Below are positions 8,732-18,023 of a DNA stretch of 64,000 bases, in pieces (position 1 is the stretch's first letter; each line of letters opens with the position of its first letter). The notes beneath the pieces were generated by a model. It was not told where the DNA came from and made no database searches. It worked only from the letters and a program-made list of their open reading frames with translations. Location of the stretch: contig NZ_JAUKPO010000036.1 of assembly GCF_030503435.1 (NCBI RefSeq), positions 1-64,000 on the forward strand, read 5' to 3'. Both the position numbers and the translations under genes were made by a program. The stretch is from Rhodocytophaga aerolata (GTDB lineage: Bacteria > Bacteroidota > Bacteroidia > Cytophagales > 172606-1).

Positions 8732-9271
8732 TTACCGATGTTGATCTAATGTAAGAAGCAGTTGCAACCCTTGCGGCCAGTCTTTTAATTGAGTGGCTGA
8801 ATTAATATGGCCCAAAGCCCCTACATTGACAAATTGACTACCCCAGCATTGGGCAAAATAGCGGGCTCTTGCTAGGCTCACATATTCATCATTGGTGCTG
8901 GCCACCACTATAGAGGGAAAAGAGAGCTTCTGCAAGGGCATGGGAGAAAAGCCAATCGCTGTGGAGGGAAAGTCTGCCGCTTCTGTATCGGCCGGTGCTA
9001 CCAGTAAAGCCCCTTTTATTGTTCTGCCATATTTTTCAGCCCAGGCAGCCATGGTGGCACATGCTAAACTATGGCAAACCAAAATTACATCTGATGCAGC
9101 ATAGTGAACGACGGCTTTGTCTAGTGCTTGCACCCAATCCCTACAGGTGGGTGTTTGCCAGTCGAGCTGGTTTACACGCGGAAAATGGTATGATTGCTCC
9201 CAGTACGATTGCCAGTGTTGCTCATCGGAATTTCCTAGTCCGGGTACAAGCAGGATACTAGATTTAAACAT
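8732..9271 (-). CDS. RBBP9/YdeN-family alpha/beta hydrolase
   Basis: 179 residues, the usual compact size of this serine hydrolase family. LLVPGLGNSDEQHWQSYWE is the family's N-terminal signature. The probable catalytic triad is Ser68 (VCHSLA), Asp128 (STNDEY) and His155 (GHINSA). It is cytoplasmic, with no signal peptide. The natural substrate is unknown for most members, which act as small esterases. It is convergent with the CatA-like gene. Confidence 0.85.
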   Translation of the reverse strand: MFKSSILLVPGLGNSDEQHWQSYWEQSYHFPRVNQLDWQTPTCRDWVQALDKAVVHYAASDVILVCHSLACATMAAWAEKYGRTIKGALLVAPADTEAADFPSTAIGFSPMPLQKLSFPSIVVASTNDEYVSLARARYFAQCWGSQFVNVGALGHINSATQLKDWPQGLQLLLTLDQHR

Positions 9272-9517
9272 GAAAGGTTTTGTTAGATGCCATACTTTTT
9301 GAGCAAGTTTTCCTGCTAGCTAAATTAATGAACCTTACAAGCATAACCCTTATTTGCTGGTAAAAGTTATTGGTCTTTTTCTGGCAAAAGCCCTCTCAAT
9401 TCTTTTTCTCCATCTAACAGGTAATAGGCAATGAACTCGAATGGAAAGTCACAAGTAGCTGTTACGCCTGAGGTGCCAATAACTGCCAAATGACCTAGAT
9501 GCACTGTTGGGGGCTGT

Positions 9518-10960
9518 TTATCGGTATGTTTTTTCAAATGCATCAATATGTTCAAACAACACGTTTATATGCTCCTTTTTGAAAAAAGGATTCAGCAACA
9601 CTACCCTTAGCCATACATTATTTTTGTAGGTAGGGAGTGAAATAAAATAACCTGCATTTTTTAGTAAATATCCCTGTAGTTGTTCATTCCATTGATCGTA
9701 CGCATGGTCGCCTATATACTCTGGCTCTCCACGGAAGCACACTATATTTAATTCCGGCTGACTGGATACCTTTAAATAGGTTCGTTTCGATAACTCTTCA
9801 GTAAAAATTTTGGTAAGATGCAGATTGTAATCAATGAGTTGTTCATAGCCTTGCTTGCCTATGCTAGTAAGAGAAAGCCAGAGTTTTAAAACTTCAGCCT
9901 TTTTTGTCCCTTGAATACTGATTTCTCCTAAATTGATAAACTCAGGTTGTGCTTTCATGTAGGGGGCAGCCACCTGAAAGCTCTTTACCATGTTTTGAAA
10001 ATCTCTAAACAGAACCATTGAACAAGTTTTTGCGACGAAAAGCCACTTTTGTGGGTTAAACGAGATGGAGTCCGCATGCTCAATTCCTGCCAATAGATGC
10101 GTATACTTTTGGGAAAAAATGAGTGCACCCCCATAAATAGCGTCAATATGTACCCACAAGCTGTATTTTTTCGCAAGAGCCGATATATCTAATAAAGAAT
10201 CTATCGTACCGGAAACGGTTGTCCCGGCGGTAGCTACAATGGCAAAGGGCTGTTTTCCCGAAGCTAACAGATTGGTAACCTGGTATTCTAAATCTGCTAT
10301 GTCCATTTTAGCATCCTGGGTTGTCTTTACTTTTACCACGTTTTCTCTACCGATACCTAGTAGCATGGCAATCTTTTGAATAGAGGCATGCGCATGTTCG
10401 GATGCTATAATGACAGGCTCTTTTTGTAGACTAAAGCAGTTTCCATTTGGTGTATGCAGCACTTCATTTCTGGCAACTATTAATGCCTGCAGGTTAGATA
10501 GCGTGCCTCCACTAAGCAGTATACCACCCGAAGCATCCGGGAGACCGAAAAGAGTGGAGAATTGTTTCGTTATTGAATATTCAAGTTGAGTTAGGAACGG
10601 CGACATCTCCAGGCTCAATAGATTATTATTGATGGCCGAAGCCAGGTAATCGCCAAGGATGGACCACAGGGTGGGAATGCTGTCCATGTGGCCTATATAC
10701 TTTGGATTAGCAGCATTCATACTATGTGCTAAAATCTCTTTGACAGATTCCGTAAGTTGAACATCCTTTTTAGGAAGGTCGGGAATCGTAAAGTATGGAT
10801 CAGTAAAACGAGTAAATGCAGGGTATGGGGAATAGTTGCTGGCATCAGTTAAAAAATCCAAGATTTGGCTTGTCAGCTTGCTTATTGTTTCTTGAACTGA
10901 TTCCCTATTTGAATTATCAGGCGAAATAAACTTTTCTAAAATTTCTTTATTCAGTTGCAT
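9518..10960 (-). CDS. PLP-dependent group II decarboxylase
   Basis: 480 residues from the ATG at 10960; the open frame extends 33 codons further upstream, but that part overlaps the divergent regulatory region and is not protein-like. Features of the glutamate / 2,4-diaminobutyrate / aromatic amino acid decarboxylase fold are in order: GGTLSNLQAL at 151-160, H271-I-D273 of the cofactor pocket, and S-F-N-P-Q-K305, the PLP Schiff-base lysine. The active site looks complete; the substrate cannot be assigned. The gene is divergent from the Crp/Fnr gene at 11065, and a GGACATTTGTCC inverted repeat lies between them, so that regulator probably controls it. Confidence 0.85.
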   Translation of the reverse strand: MQLNKEILEKFISPDNSNRESVQETISKLTSQILDFLTDASNYSPYPAFTRFTDPYFTIPDLPKKDVQLTESVKEILAHSMNAANPKYIGHMDSIPTLWSILGDYLASAINNNLLSLEMSPFLTQLEYSITKQFSTLFGLPDASGGILLSGGTLSNLQALIVARNEVLHTPNGNCFSLQKEPVIIASEHAHASIQKIAMLLGIGRENVVKVKTTQDAKMDIADLEYQVTNLLASGKQPFAIVATAGTTVSGTIDSLLDISALAKKYSLWVHIDAIYGGALIFSQKYTHLLAGIEHADSISFNPQKWLFVAKTCSMVLFRDFQNMVKSFQVAAPYMKAQPEFINLGEISIQGTKKAEVLKLWLSLTSIGKQGYEQLIDYNLHLTKIFTEELSKRTYLKVSSQPELNIVCFRGEPEYIGDHAYDQWNEQLQGYLLKNAGYFISLPTYKNNVWLRVVLLNPFFKKEHINVLFEHIDAFEKTYR

Positions 10961-11042
10961 AACTCTTCCTATATAGGTTAACAAATACGATGCATGTTTG
11001 CTTCTTTTTTGCAAAGGGAGAGAAACTTTGCGTACTTGGAAA

Positions 11043-11054
11043 GGACATTTGTCC
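11043..11054. promoter_or_regulatory. Inverted repeat GGACATTTGTCC between divergent genes
   Basis: Identical 12-mer to 7253-7264. It is 10 nt before the Crp/Fnr ATG at 11065 and 82 nt before the decarboxylase ATG at 10960. At this distance from the ATG, binding would block the regulator's own transcription or translation start; it could also act on the decarboxylase promoter. Putative Crp/Fnr operator. Confidence 0.6.
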
Positions 11055-11064
11055 CGCAAGTAAA

Positions 11065-11643
11065 ATGATACGAGTTAACCTGGAATTATTACCTTACACT
11101 GTTAAGATTCATGACAAAGAACCGGATTTATATGTAACAGAGCAAAAGTTTAGCCCCGGAGAACAAATTATACAACAAGGCAAAAGAGTGTCTTATGTGT
11201 ATGTGATAAAAAATGGCATAGCCAAATGCTACTTATCGGAAGATAATGGCAAAGATTTTATCCAGGAGTTTTTTGGTGAAGGCGAATTGTTTGGAGAAAT
11301 AGAAGTAATAAATGATACCTTGAGTTTCTGCTGTATAGAAGCTATTACAGCAGTAGAAGTATATAAAATAGAAAAAAGGTATTTCAAAGAAAGCTTGTCA
11401 ACAGACAAAACATTTTCTGAGTTAATCATAAAATCTCTAACGAGTAAAATCAGCTACAAAGCACATAGGCATGCCTATCATCAATCCCACACGAGTGAAG
11501 AGAATCTGCTAAGGCTTGTAGGCATGTTTCCCCAACTGCTAACCAAAATTTCTAAACAAGACATAGCCAGTTATTTAGGCATTACCCTTAGAAGCCTTAA
11601 TAGAACAATCAATGATCTAAAGAATAGAAATTTAATAGGTTGA
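11065..11643 (+). CDS. Crp/Fnr-family transcriptional regulator
   Basis: 192 residues from the ATG at 11065 (MIRVNLELLPY); the open frame extends 25 codons upstream but would run through the putative operator. A cyclic-nucleotide-binding-like roll (YVYVIKNGIAKCYLSEDNG, FFGEGELFGEIEVI) precedes a C-terminal winged HTH (ISKQDIASYLGITLRSLNRTINDLKNRNLI). There is no Fnr-type Cys cluster. Codon use is visibly more AT-rich than in most neighbours, as in the adjacent decarboxylase, so the two may have been acquired together. Confidence 0.85.
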   Translation: MIRVNLELLPYTVKIHDKEPDLYVTEQKFSPGEQIIQQGKRVSYVYVIKNGIAKCYLSEDNGKDFIQEFFGEGELFGEIEVINDTLSFCCIEAITAVEVYKIEKRYFKESLSTDKTFSELIIKSLTSKISYKAHRHAYHQSHTSEENLLRLVGMFPQLLTKISKQDIASYLGITLRSLNRTINDLKNRNLIG

Positions 11644-11901
11644 AATACAAGCAGGTTTAGCTACAAGTATGTACATTAATTGGACTTTTCTGGCATTCTT
11701 CTGTTGGCAGCCGCACCTGCAATTTTATCTACCAGACACCCATCTTAAAAAAACAGCAGTATAGGTAGATAGCTACTTCTGTTCTAAGGTGCCCAGTTTT
11801 CGGACAAAGACTAGGAAGTACAGAACGTGTAAGCTAGTACTGTATAAGGGATAGTTATTTTTACCAATGCGGAAGTAGGCAAAGTAAGTATGGATATAGT
11901 T

Positions 11902-12429
11902 TTACATAGCATTTATTTTTAGCTGTATATAGGAAGAAAAATAACCCCTGTATTTTGTTTGTAGCTGCTCTAACCGCCAGTCTGCGTTAGTGATGAGCCC
12001 CCGGCAATGAGAAGACCGGCAATTACATGGCATAGGTTCTTTATCAGCTCCAAACATGGCGTAATCAATGGTCAATTCTTCGTCAGGCATAATCTCACGC
12101 ATGGCAACAAAGAGTATTTGCCCAAGTATTCCCACGTTTGGCTCACAGGAATGATTCAAAAACATCATTACAGTTTCTACTTCCGCTGTACGGAGGGGAG
12201 CAAGCACTAGCTCATCAGCAATAGGATATGCCCAATATCCTACAGGTTTAGTAAGTATTTCTTCCATCTCGCGAGTGAGAATGTGCCCCCCTCTGACCGA
12301 AATGATTTCGCCTTTATCTATTGCTTCCTTGGCAAACAAGCCACGACCTTGCGTAGGACTTGTTCGTATTTCGGTTTTCATGGACCGGTAGGAGGAGGCA
12401 TTGGTAGCTGTGACTTTTGTAGGGTTCAT
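11902..12429 (-). CDS. SET domain protein-lysine methyltransferase-like protein
   Basis: 175 residues, mostly one SET domain: GRGLFAKEAIDKGEIIS (SAM-binding start), the pseudoknot motif NHSCEPN, and DEELTIDYAMF with the catalytic-region Tyr. A post-SET-like C-N-C-x4-C-R-G cysteine cluster follows and probably binds zinc. Bacterial SET proteins methylate lysines on unknown protein partners. No neighbour suggests a substrate. The Met at 12381 is an alternative start that removes the poorly conserved first 16 residues. Confidence 0.85.
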   Translation of the reverse strand: MNPTKVTATNASSYRSMKTEIRTSPTQGRGLFAKEAIDKGEIISVRGGHILTREMEEILTKPVGYWAYPIADELVLAPLRTAEVETVMMFLNHSCEPNVGILGQILFVAMREIMPDEELTIDYAMFGADKEPMPCNCRSSHCRGLITNADWRLEQLQTKYRGYFSSYIQLKINAM

Positions 12430-12997
12430 TTGTAGATTTCTTTAATCTTCCTCATGGTAATGCATTTGCCCAGGCATAACAACAAAGCTATGCTGGCGTA
12501 CTTTTGCTTTTTTTAGCTTCTGTTGAAATACCCACTATAAATTCAATCGTTTCAAGGCTCAGCTGTAGCGCATCTATAGAAACACAACAGGAGAAACACA
12601 ACAGTGTAGCCATCTAATAAACCTTCATAAATCAATACTATTGCTGGAAAATACGCTTAGTTGAATGATTAAATAAAACAAAAAAAATTCATGAAATCCA
12701 CGTTTTATGCTTTTTTGTAGAAGGCAACGGCAAAGGAATGGCCTAACTACCTTTTGTTCTGACTAGTGCGCTTGTCCTATGATATTCCGCTACAATTCTG
12801 GCCTCCTTGTTATTACATCCGGTTTCTATCTGCATCGGTGAGCTTATACGTATGCAGGACACGAAACGAGAGATGCGCTATTGTATTAGAGCTGTTTAAG
12901 TAGTATTAACACAAATTTCTCTATATGTTAATCTCAATAGGTTGATAATGATTTATGAAATGGGAAAATTTGCCCTGCACTTACTTTTACCTGCCCA
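12430..12997. other. Intergenic, 570 bp, divergent promoters
   Basis: Separates the SET gene from the sigma-factor operon. It contains a 12-mer direct repeat (12579-12604) and a 7-bp inverted repeat (ATTAACA at 12905-12911, TGTTAAT at 12926-12932) about 66-93 nt before the sigma start. No gene or RNA seen. Confidence 0.4.
12579..12604. repeat. Two-copy direct repeat GAAACACAACAG
   Basis: Identical 12-mers at 12579-12590 and 12593-12604, separated by GA, about 150 nt upstream of the SET-domain gene. Could be tandem binding sites or simple slippage. Confidence 0.4.
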
Positions 12998-13603
12998 TTG
13001 AAAATTCTCTCGCTACATGCCGATACAGATGTGCTGCTGTTTTCCAGAATTAAAGCAGGAGATGAACAGGCCCTGCGCGAGTTGTTCAGAAAGTATTATG
13101 CCGGACTTTGTACCTTCGCTTATGCATTCATTTCTAACAAAGAACAGGTAGAAGAACTGGTAGCCGATGTATTTATGAAAGTTTGGGAAAAACGGGAAAC
13201 AATCAATATTACCTCCAATGTGAAAGCCTATCTGTACACCATTACCAAAAATCAGGCTCTGGCTTACCTGCAAAAATCCCGGCCCTCTTTTCAATCTATA
13301 GATAAGCTGCCACTGCATCTGGCAGTGGACTATGTTACCCCGGAAGAACAGGTATCTTCTACAGAATTTTTTCAAGGGTTGAATGCTATCATCAACACCT
13401 TGCCCGGGCAGTGCCGCCTGGTGTTTATTATGCATAAAATGGATGGCTTCTCTTATCAGGAAATAGCCGGTATTCTGCAGATTTCAGTAAAAACGGTTGA
13501 AAACCAGATGGGCAAAGCGTTAAAACTAGTCAGGGAGCAACTGCTGAAAAAACCACTGCATGCCAGCAAAATTCTATATTTCCTGTCCATAACAGTATGG
13601 TAA
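12998..13603 (+). CDS. FecI-like ECF RNA polymerase sigma factor
   Basis: 201 residues with sigma-70 region 2 (EQALRELFRKYYAGLCTFAYAFI, then EELVADVFMKVWEKRETI) and region 4 (GFSYQEIAGILQISVKTVENQMGKALKLVRE). No ATG fits; the TTG at 12998 gives a typical ECF N-terminus. It is followed 78 nt later by a FecR anti-sigma factor, then an STN-domain TonB receptor and a phytase. It therefore probably transcribes this locus when the outer-membrane receptor signals substrate arrival. Confidence 0.85.
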   Translation: MKILSLHADTDVLLFSRIKAGDEQALRELFRKYYAGLCTFAYAFISNKEQVEELVADVFMKVWEKRETINITSNVKAYLYTITKNQALAYLQKSRPSFQSIDKLPLHLAVDYVTPEEQVSSTEFFQGLNAIINTLPGQCRLVFIMHKMDGFSYQEIAGILQISVKTVENQMGKALKLVREQLLKKPLHASKILYFLSITVW

Positions 13604-13681
13604 TACAAGCTTAACCGGTTTGCATAGGGGGACTTTTTTGAAATACCCATCTGTAAAGGTATAACCGCTTATACCGCCTAA

Positions 13682-14701
13682 ATGAAAAATCCCGTTACCT
13701 GGCAATTATTGGCCAAGCATTTTGCCCAGGAGACATCTCCCGAAGAAAACCAGCAGATAGAACAATGGCAGGCAGAAGATACATCCCATCAGCAACTGTT
13801 CAATCAGGCCAGAAAAGCCTGGCAACAGCCTTATGCAGGTAATCCGGCCTTTGATCCCAATAAGGGACTCAGGCAGCTGGATGCAAGGCTAGCTCAATAC
13901 TCCCGGCCACCGGCCACCTCATCCCGCACCTATAAAATGCCCAGTTGGATACCTTGGGCAGCCATGGTTATTGTTATAGGTGGCCTGGGCCTGCTTACCT
14001 ATCTGTCTTCAGGGTATGTTAGGCCCCGGCCTGCCATTGAATACGTAGAACAGACAACTCCCTATGGGCAAACATCCCTGGTGACGCTGGCTGATGGCTC
14101 AAAAGTGTATTTAAATGCCCTGAGTAAACTTAGGTATCCCAGAATGTTTGCAGCTAGCACACGTGAGGTGTATATAAGCGGAGAAGCTTTTTTTGAAGTT
14201 ACTCCCAATCCGGATAAACCTTTTCTGGTGCACAGCGGCCCGCTTACAACCAAGGTACTGGGCACTTCATTTAATATAAAAGCCTATGCAGGCGATAGCA
14301 GCCAGGTAGTAACAGTCGCTTCCGGAATAGTACAGGTCGCAACTGCCGGAAACCGGGCGGCAGCAAGTCAGAAAATACGTCTTTCCCCTAACCAGCAAGC
14401 CAGTTATTCTATGGCTAGTCAGCTAACCAAAGCCCAGGTAGACGCAGCTGCGCTGATAGCCTGGAAAGAGGGCATGCTTCGCTTTGATGATACACCGTTA
14501 GGTGAAGCATGCCGGCAGCTGGAAAGATGGTATGGCGTAAAAATTATCTTTCACAATAAGGCCATTCATAGCTGCCTATTAACCGCTCAGTTCCGCAACG
14601 AACCGTTGAGCGTTGTACTGGAAAGTGTGAGCCTGAGTACCGGCATCCAATACACACAGCAGGGCAAGACCATATTCTTCAAAGGCCAAGGTTGTTCCTG
14701 A
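13682..14701 (+). CDS. FecR-family anti-sigma factor (DUF4974)
   Basis: 339 residues. The N-terminal cytoplasmic anti-sigma part (about 1-85: WQLLAKHFAQETSPEENQQIEQW) is followed by one membrane helix (WIPWAAMVIVIGGLGLLTYL, about 87-108). Next come the periplasmic FecR domain (TPYGQTSLVTLADGSKVYLNALSKLRYP, GEAFFEVTP, VLGTSFNIKAY) and a C-terminal DUF4974 module (RFDDTPLGEACRQLERWYGV). It would hold the upstream ECF sigma factor inactive until the STN domain of the TonB receptor at 14821 contacts it. Normal length and order. Confidence 0.9.
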   Translation: MKNPVTWQLLAKHFAQETSPEENQQIEQWQAEDTSHQQLFNQARKAWQQPYAGNPAFDPNKGLRQLDARLAQYSRPPATSSRTYKMPSWIPWAAMVIVIGGLGLLTYLSSGYVRPRPAIEYVEQTTPYGQTSLVTLADGSKVYLNALSKLRYPRMFAASTREVYISGEAFFEVTPNPDKPFLVHSGPLTTKVLGTSFNIKAYAGDSSQVVTVASGIVQVATAGNRAAASQKIRLSPNQQASYSMASQLTKAQVDAAALIAWKEGMLRFDDTPLGEACRQLERWYGVKIIFHNKAIHSCLLTAQFRNEPLSVVLESVSLSTGIQYTQQGKTIFFKGQGCS

Positions 14702-14820
14702 CCAACCTCATACGTAACCATGCTTTCATAAAGCAGAGCCACTTCAACATCTTTAAACCGACTACTAATTCCTGAACACAACCTACACCTGACTAAGACT
14801 ACTGATCAACACACGTTATT

Positions 14821-17800
14821 ATGAAAAAGAAACAACTACCCATTTTACCAAGCGCAAACAGACTTTTTGGTATAGTCAGCTTAACGCTAGCCATTCTCTT
14901 ATGTAATATCCAACCGGGCATAGCAGGTTCCGGCCAGGTGCATAGCATAGAAGAAGTAATCGTTTCGCTGGAGCTGAAGAATGCCACCATTAAACAGGCT
15001 TTCGGGGAAATAGAAAGCAAAACCGACTTCCGGTTTGTGTATAACTCACGTAAAATAGACATTGCCGGTAGAATCTCGATGAAAGCCGAAGGAAGAACCG
15101 TGGCCCAGGTACTCAATGAACTGTTTGCCCATAGCCCTATTGCTTATAAACAAGTCAGCCGCAACATTGTGCTTCAGCCAAAAGAAAAAACTACTGCAGC
15201 CGCCTTAGCCATGGATGAGGAAAGAGCAATTGTTTCGGGTAAAGTACAGGATGAACAGAATGGGCAGCCGCTGCCAGGAGCGAGTGTGGTAATTGGGGGT
15301 ACTACATTAGGGACATCCACAGACTTATCCGGCCAGTTCAGCTTTGTTGCACCCCTGGGAGAGGTTACATTGGAAATCAGCTATCTGGGGTATAGGTCTA
15401 AAAGTATGCCCTTTACCGTGCAGCCAGGTACAAGCAATGTACTAACTATTCCGCTTACCAGTGCCTCTTTTGAAATAGAAGGCATTACGGTAATGGGTCT
15501 GTTGCAGGGCCAGAGCAAGGCTTTAAACCAGCAAAAAACAGCAGACAATATCAAAAATATCGTAGCCGCTGAACAAATAGGCCGCTTCCCTGATCCCAAT
15601 GTAGCAGAAGCCTTGCAACGGGTGCCAGGGGTAAACATTGAACGGGATGAAGGAGAAGGCCGGTATGTACTGGTCAGAGGATTGGCTCCGCAGTTTACCA
15701 ATGTCAGCATCAATGGCGAACAGATTCCTTCTCCGGAAGCCGGTATCCGCTACGTAGCCCTGGATGCTATTCCGGCAGACCAGCTATCTTCCATTGAAGT
15801 AACCAAAGCTCTTACGCCCGACATGGATGGAGATGCCATTGGCGGTTCGGTAAATTTAATCACCCGCACGGCTGAAAATACCAAGCTGAGTGTATCGGGC
15901 ACCCTGGCTGGCGAATACAACAACCTGATGCAGAAAGGCGGCTATCAGGGGGCATTAACCATTAGTCAGCGGGTAGGCAAAGAGGGTAAGTTTGGGTATA
16001 TGCTCAACGGCAGTTACTATGCCAGCCAGCGGGGGTCAGATAAAAATGAAATGTCGGACTGGGATAGCCCTACAGACCTGTATACGTTTGAACTGCGGGA
16101 TTATGAGATAGACCGCAACCGGGTAGGCCTCAGCGCTACATTCGACTACCGGTTTAATGCCAACAGCCAGATCTATTTCCGCAGTATTTACAGTGATTTG
16201 CGGGAGCACGAATGGCGCAGAAGCCTGCTGTTTGCATACGATGAGGAGGATGAAGTATGGACCATCTCCCGGCAAACAAAAGACCGGCCAGAAAATCAGG
16301 GCGTATATAGTTTTAACCTGGGAGGCACGCATACTCTCCCCCGGCTAAACCTGGATTATGAAGTATCCCTTTCCAGAGCCCGGCAGGATACCCCCTACGA
16401 CAGGCAAACCAACTTTGAGTCGGATGATGTATTCTTTAATAATGCCACCAACCGGCTGGATGTATCCAATCCACTTATACCTAAAATTCCTGCCCTTGTC
16501 GATGAAGATGGGCAACCCTTCGACTACCTCAATAATGCATCTTATGTTTTCGATACTTATGAGGCCTCCCGTACCCTGGCTACCGACCGAAACCTCACTG
16601 CCAAGATTAACCTGGGTTTGCCTTACTCGCTGGCAGGCAATGCAAGTACCTTGAAATTTGGCGGCAAAGTACGGTTGAAAGACAAAAACTACCGCTTAAA
16701 AGAATACAACGAATGGGCGTACGAAGGAGAGCAAGATTTACCTATCAGCCGTTTTGCAGGAGGATTAGTAGATAATAATTTTCAGAATGGCGATTACCGC
16801 ATTGGTTCGTTTGCCGATGTACCCACCTTTAAAAGCTTCTTTGATGCCAACAGTTCAGATTTTGAAAACGATGCCCAGGCAACTGCTGAAGAAAGGGCCG
16901 CGGAAGAATATACGGCTACAGAAAATGTGTATGCTGCCTATCTGATGAGCCGTACCCAGTTTAATAAACTCATGCTGCTGGGAGGTATCCGTTTTGAGCA
17001 GACAAATGTAAGCTATCAGTCGGGTCAGTGGGATGCAGAAGAAGAAATAGCAGTGCCGGTATCTGGCACTGCCACCTACCGGTACTTCCTGCCTATGGGC
17101 CACATAAAATACAGCCTGACGGATCATACCAACCTGCGGGCAGCGGCTACTTTTTCATACGCCAGACCTAACTTTGAAGACCTGGTGCAAGGAGCAGAGT
17201 TTAACCTGGGAGAAAGAGAAGCCAGTATCGGCAATCTGGCCTTGAAACCAGTAAGCGCCCTGAATCTGGACTTGTTCGCAGAACATTACTTTGGCAGCGT
17301 AGGTATCCTTTCTGGTGGTATATTCTACAAAAGGCTCGATAATTTTATTTACCGCCGCACCAATGTACAAACCTTCCGGGAAGTAGATAATGTAGAGCTT
17401 ACGCAGGCCGTAAATGGCCGCACGGCAGATTTATTTGGATTTGAAGTAGCCTGGCAGCAAAATCTTACGTTCCTGCCAGGATTTTTACGTGGCCTGGGTA
17501 TTTATGCAAACTATACCTACACTTCCTCTGAAGCCAGGTTGCAGAACTTTACAGAATCAGATCAGCAGGAAATCACCATATCTTTGCCAGGGCAATCAGA
17601 CCATGTGGGAAACGTAGCCCTGTCTTATATGATGGGTGGATTTAATGGCCGGATATCCGCTAACTTTAACGGCAAGTTTGTGAGCGAAATCAGTGATGGA
17701 AATTTGTATTCAGTAAACAACCGCGTCCAGATAGATTTATCCGCCAGCCAGACCCTTACACCAAAGCTGCGCATATTCCTGGAAGCCGTAAACCTGACTA

Positions 17801-17898
17801 ACCAGAAAAGAGTGGATTTTGATAACTCTCTGGCCACCCCCCGCACCCGGGAGTTCTATGGATTCTGGACCAGGCTGGGTGTTAAATTCGACTTTTGA
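14821..17898 (+). CDS. TonB-dependent receptor with STN signalling domain
   Basis: 1025 residues. Signal peptide (about 1-38), STN domain (about 45-115: VSLELKNATIKQAFGEIESKTDFRFVYNSRKIDI), CarboxypepD_reg-like domain (about 135-215: VSGKVQDEQNGQPLPGASVVIGG), plug (about 235-345: AEALQRVPGVNIERDEGEGR, VLVRGLAPQFTNVSINGEQ), then a 22-strand-type barrel ending in the terminal aromatic FDF. It should move a ligand across the outer membrane using TonB energy and signal to FecR through the STN. A phytase gene follows, so inositol phosphates or released products are likely ligands; this is inference from context. Confidence 0.9.
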   Translation: MKKKQLPILPSANRLFGIVSLTLAILLCNIQPGIAGSGQVHSIEEVIVSLELKNATIKQAFGEIESKTDFRFVYNSRKIDIAGRISMKAEGRTVAQVLNELFAHSPIAYKQVSRNIVLQPKEKTTAAALAMDEERAIVSGKVQDEQNGQPLPGASVVIGGTTLGTSTDLSGQFSFVAPLGEVTLEISYLGYRSKSMPFTVQPGTSNVLTIPLTSASFEIEGITVMGLLQGQSKALNQQKTADNIKNIVAAEQIGRFPDPNVAEALQRVPGVNIERDEGEGRYVLVRGLAPQFTNVSINGEQIPSPEAGIRYVALDAIPADQLSSIEVTKALTPDMDGDAIGGSVNLITRTAENTKLSVSGTLAGEYNNLMQKGGYQGALTISQRVGKEGKFGYMLNGSYYASQRGSDKNEMSDWDSPTDLYTFELRDYEIDRNRVGLSATFDYRFNANSQIYFRSIYSDLREHEWRRSLLFAYDEEDEVWTISRQTKDRPENQGVYSFNLGGTHTLPRLNLDYEVSLSRARQDTPYDRQTNFESDDVFFNNATNRLDVSNPLIPKIPALVDEDGQPFDYLNNASYVFDTYEASRTLATDRNLTAKINLGLPYSLAGNASTLKFGGKVRLKDKNYRLKEYNEWAYEGEQDLPISRFAGGLVDNNFQNGDYRIGSFADVPTFKSFFDANSSDFENDAQATAEERAAEEYTATENVYAAYLMSRTQFNKLMLLGGIRFEQTNVSYQSGQWDAEEEIAVPVSGTATYRYFLPMGHIKYSLTDHTNLRAAATFSYARPNFEDLVQGAEFNLGEREASIGNLALKPVSALNLDLFAEHYFGSVGILSGGIFYKRLDNFIYRRTNVQTFREVDNVELTQAVNGRTADLFGFEVAWQQNLTFLPGFLRGLGIYANYTYTSSEARLQNFTESDQQEITISLPGQSDHVGNVALSYMMGGFNGRISANFNGKFVSEISDGNLYSVNNRVQIDLSASQTLTPKLRIFLEAVNLTNQKRVDFDNSLATPRTREFYGFWTRLGVKFDF

Positions 17899-17945
17899 TT
17901 TTACAAACCATTCGCATTGAATATACTAGTCTCTGCTTCTCTCCA

Positions 17946-17985
17946 TTACTCCGGCTGCCGCACAGCTATGCCGTAGCCGGAGTAA
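17946..17985 (+). other. Intercistronic hairpin between TonB receptor and phytase
   Basis: Perfect 11-bp stem (arms TTACTCCGGCT at 17946-17956 and AGCCGGAGTAA at 17975-17985) with an 18-nt loop and no T-run. It lies in the 125-nt gap between the receptor and the phytase. It may stabilise or separate the two messages rather than end transcription. Confidence 0.5.
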
Positions 17986-18023
17986 AGAAGGGGAGTGAGC
18001 GTATAATTACCTAACCCTGGTCT

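Noticed and set aside
9367-9555. Possible 62-aa gene on the minus strand after the decarboxylase
   Set aside because: It overlaps the decarboxylase 3' end, has no recognised motif and no clear start signal. It reads somewhat protein-like, so it is noted but not annotated.
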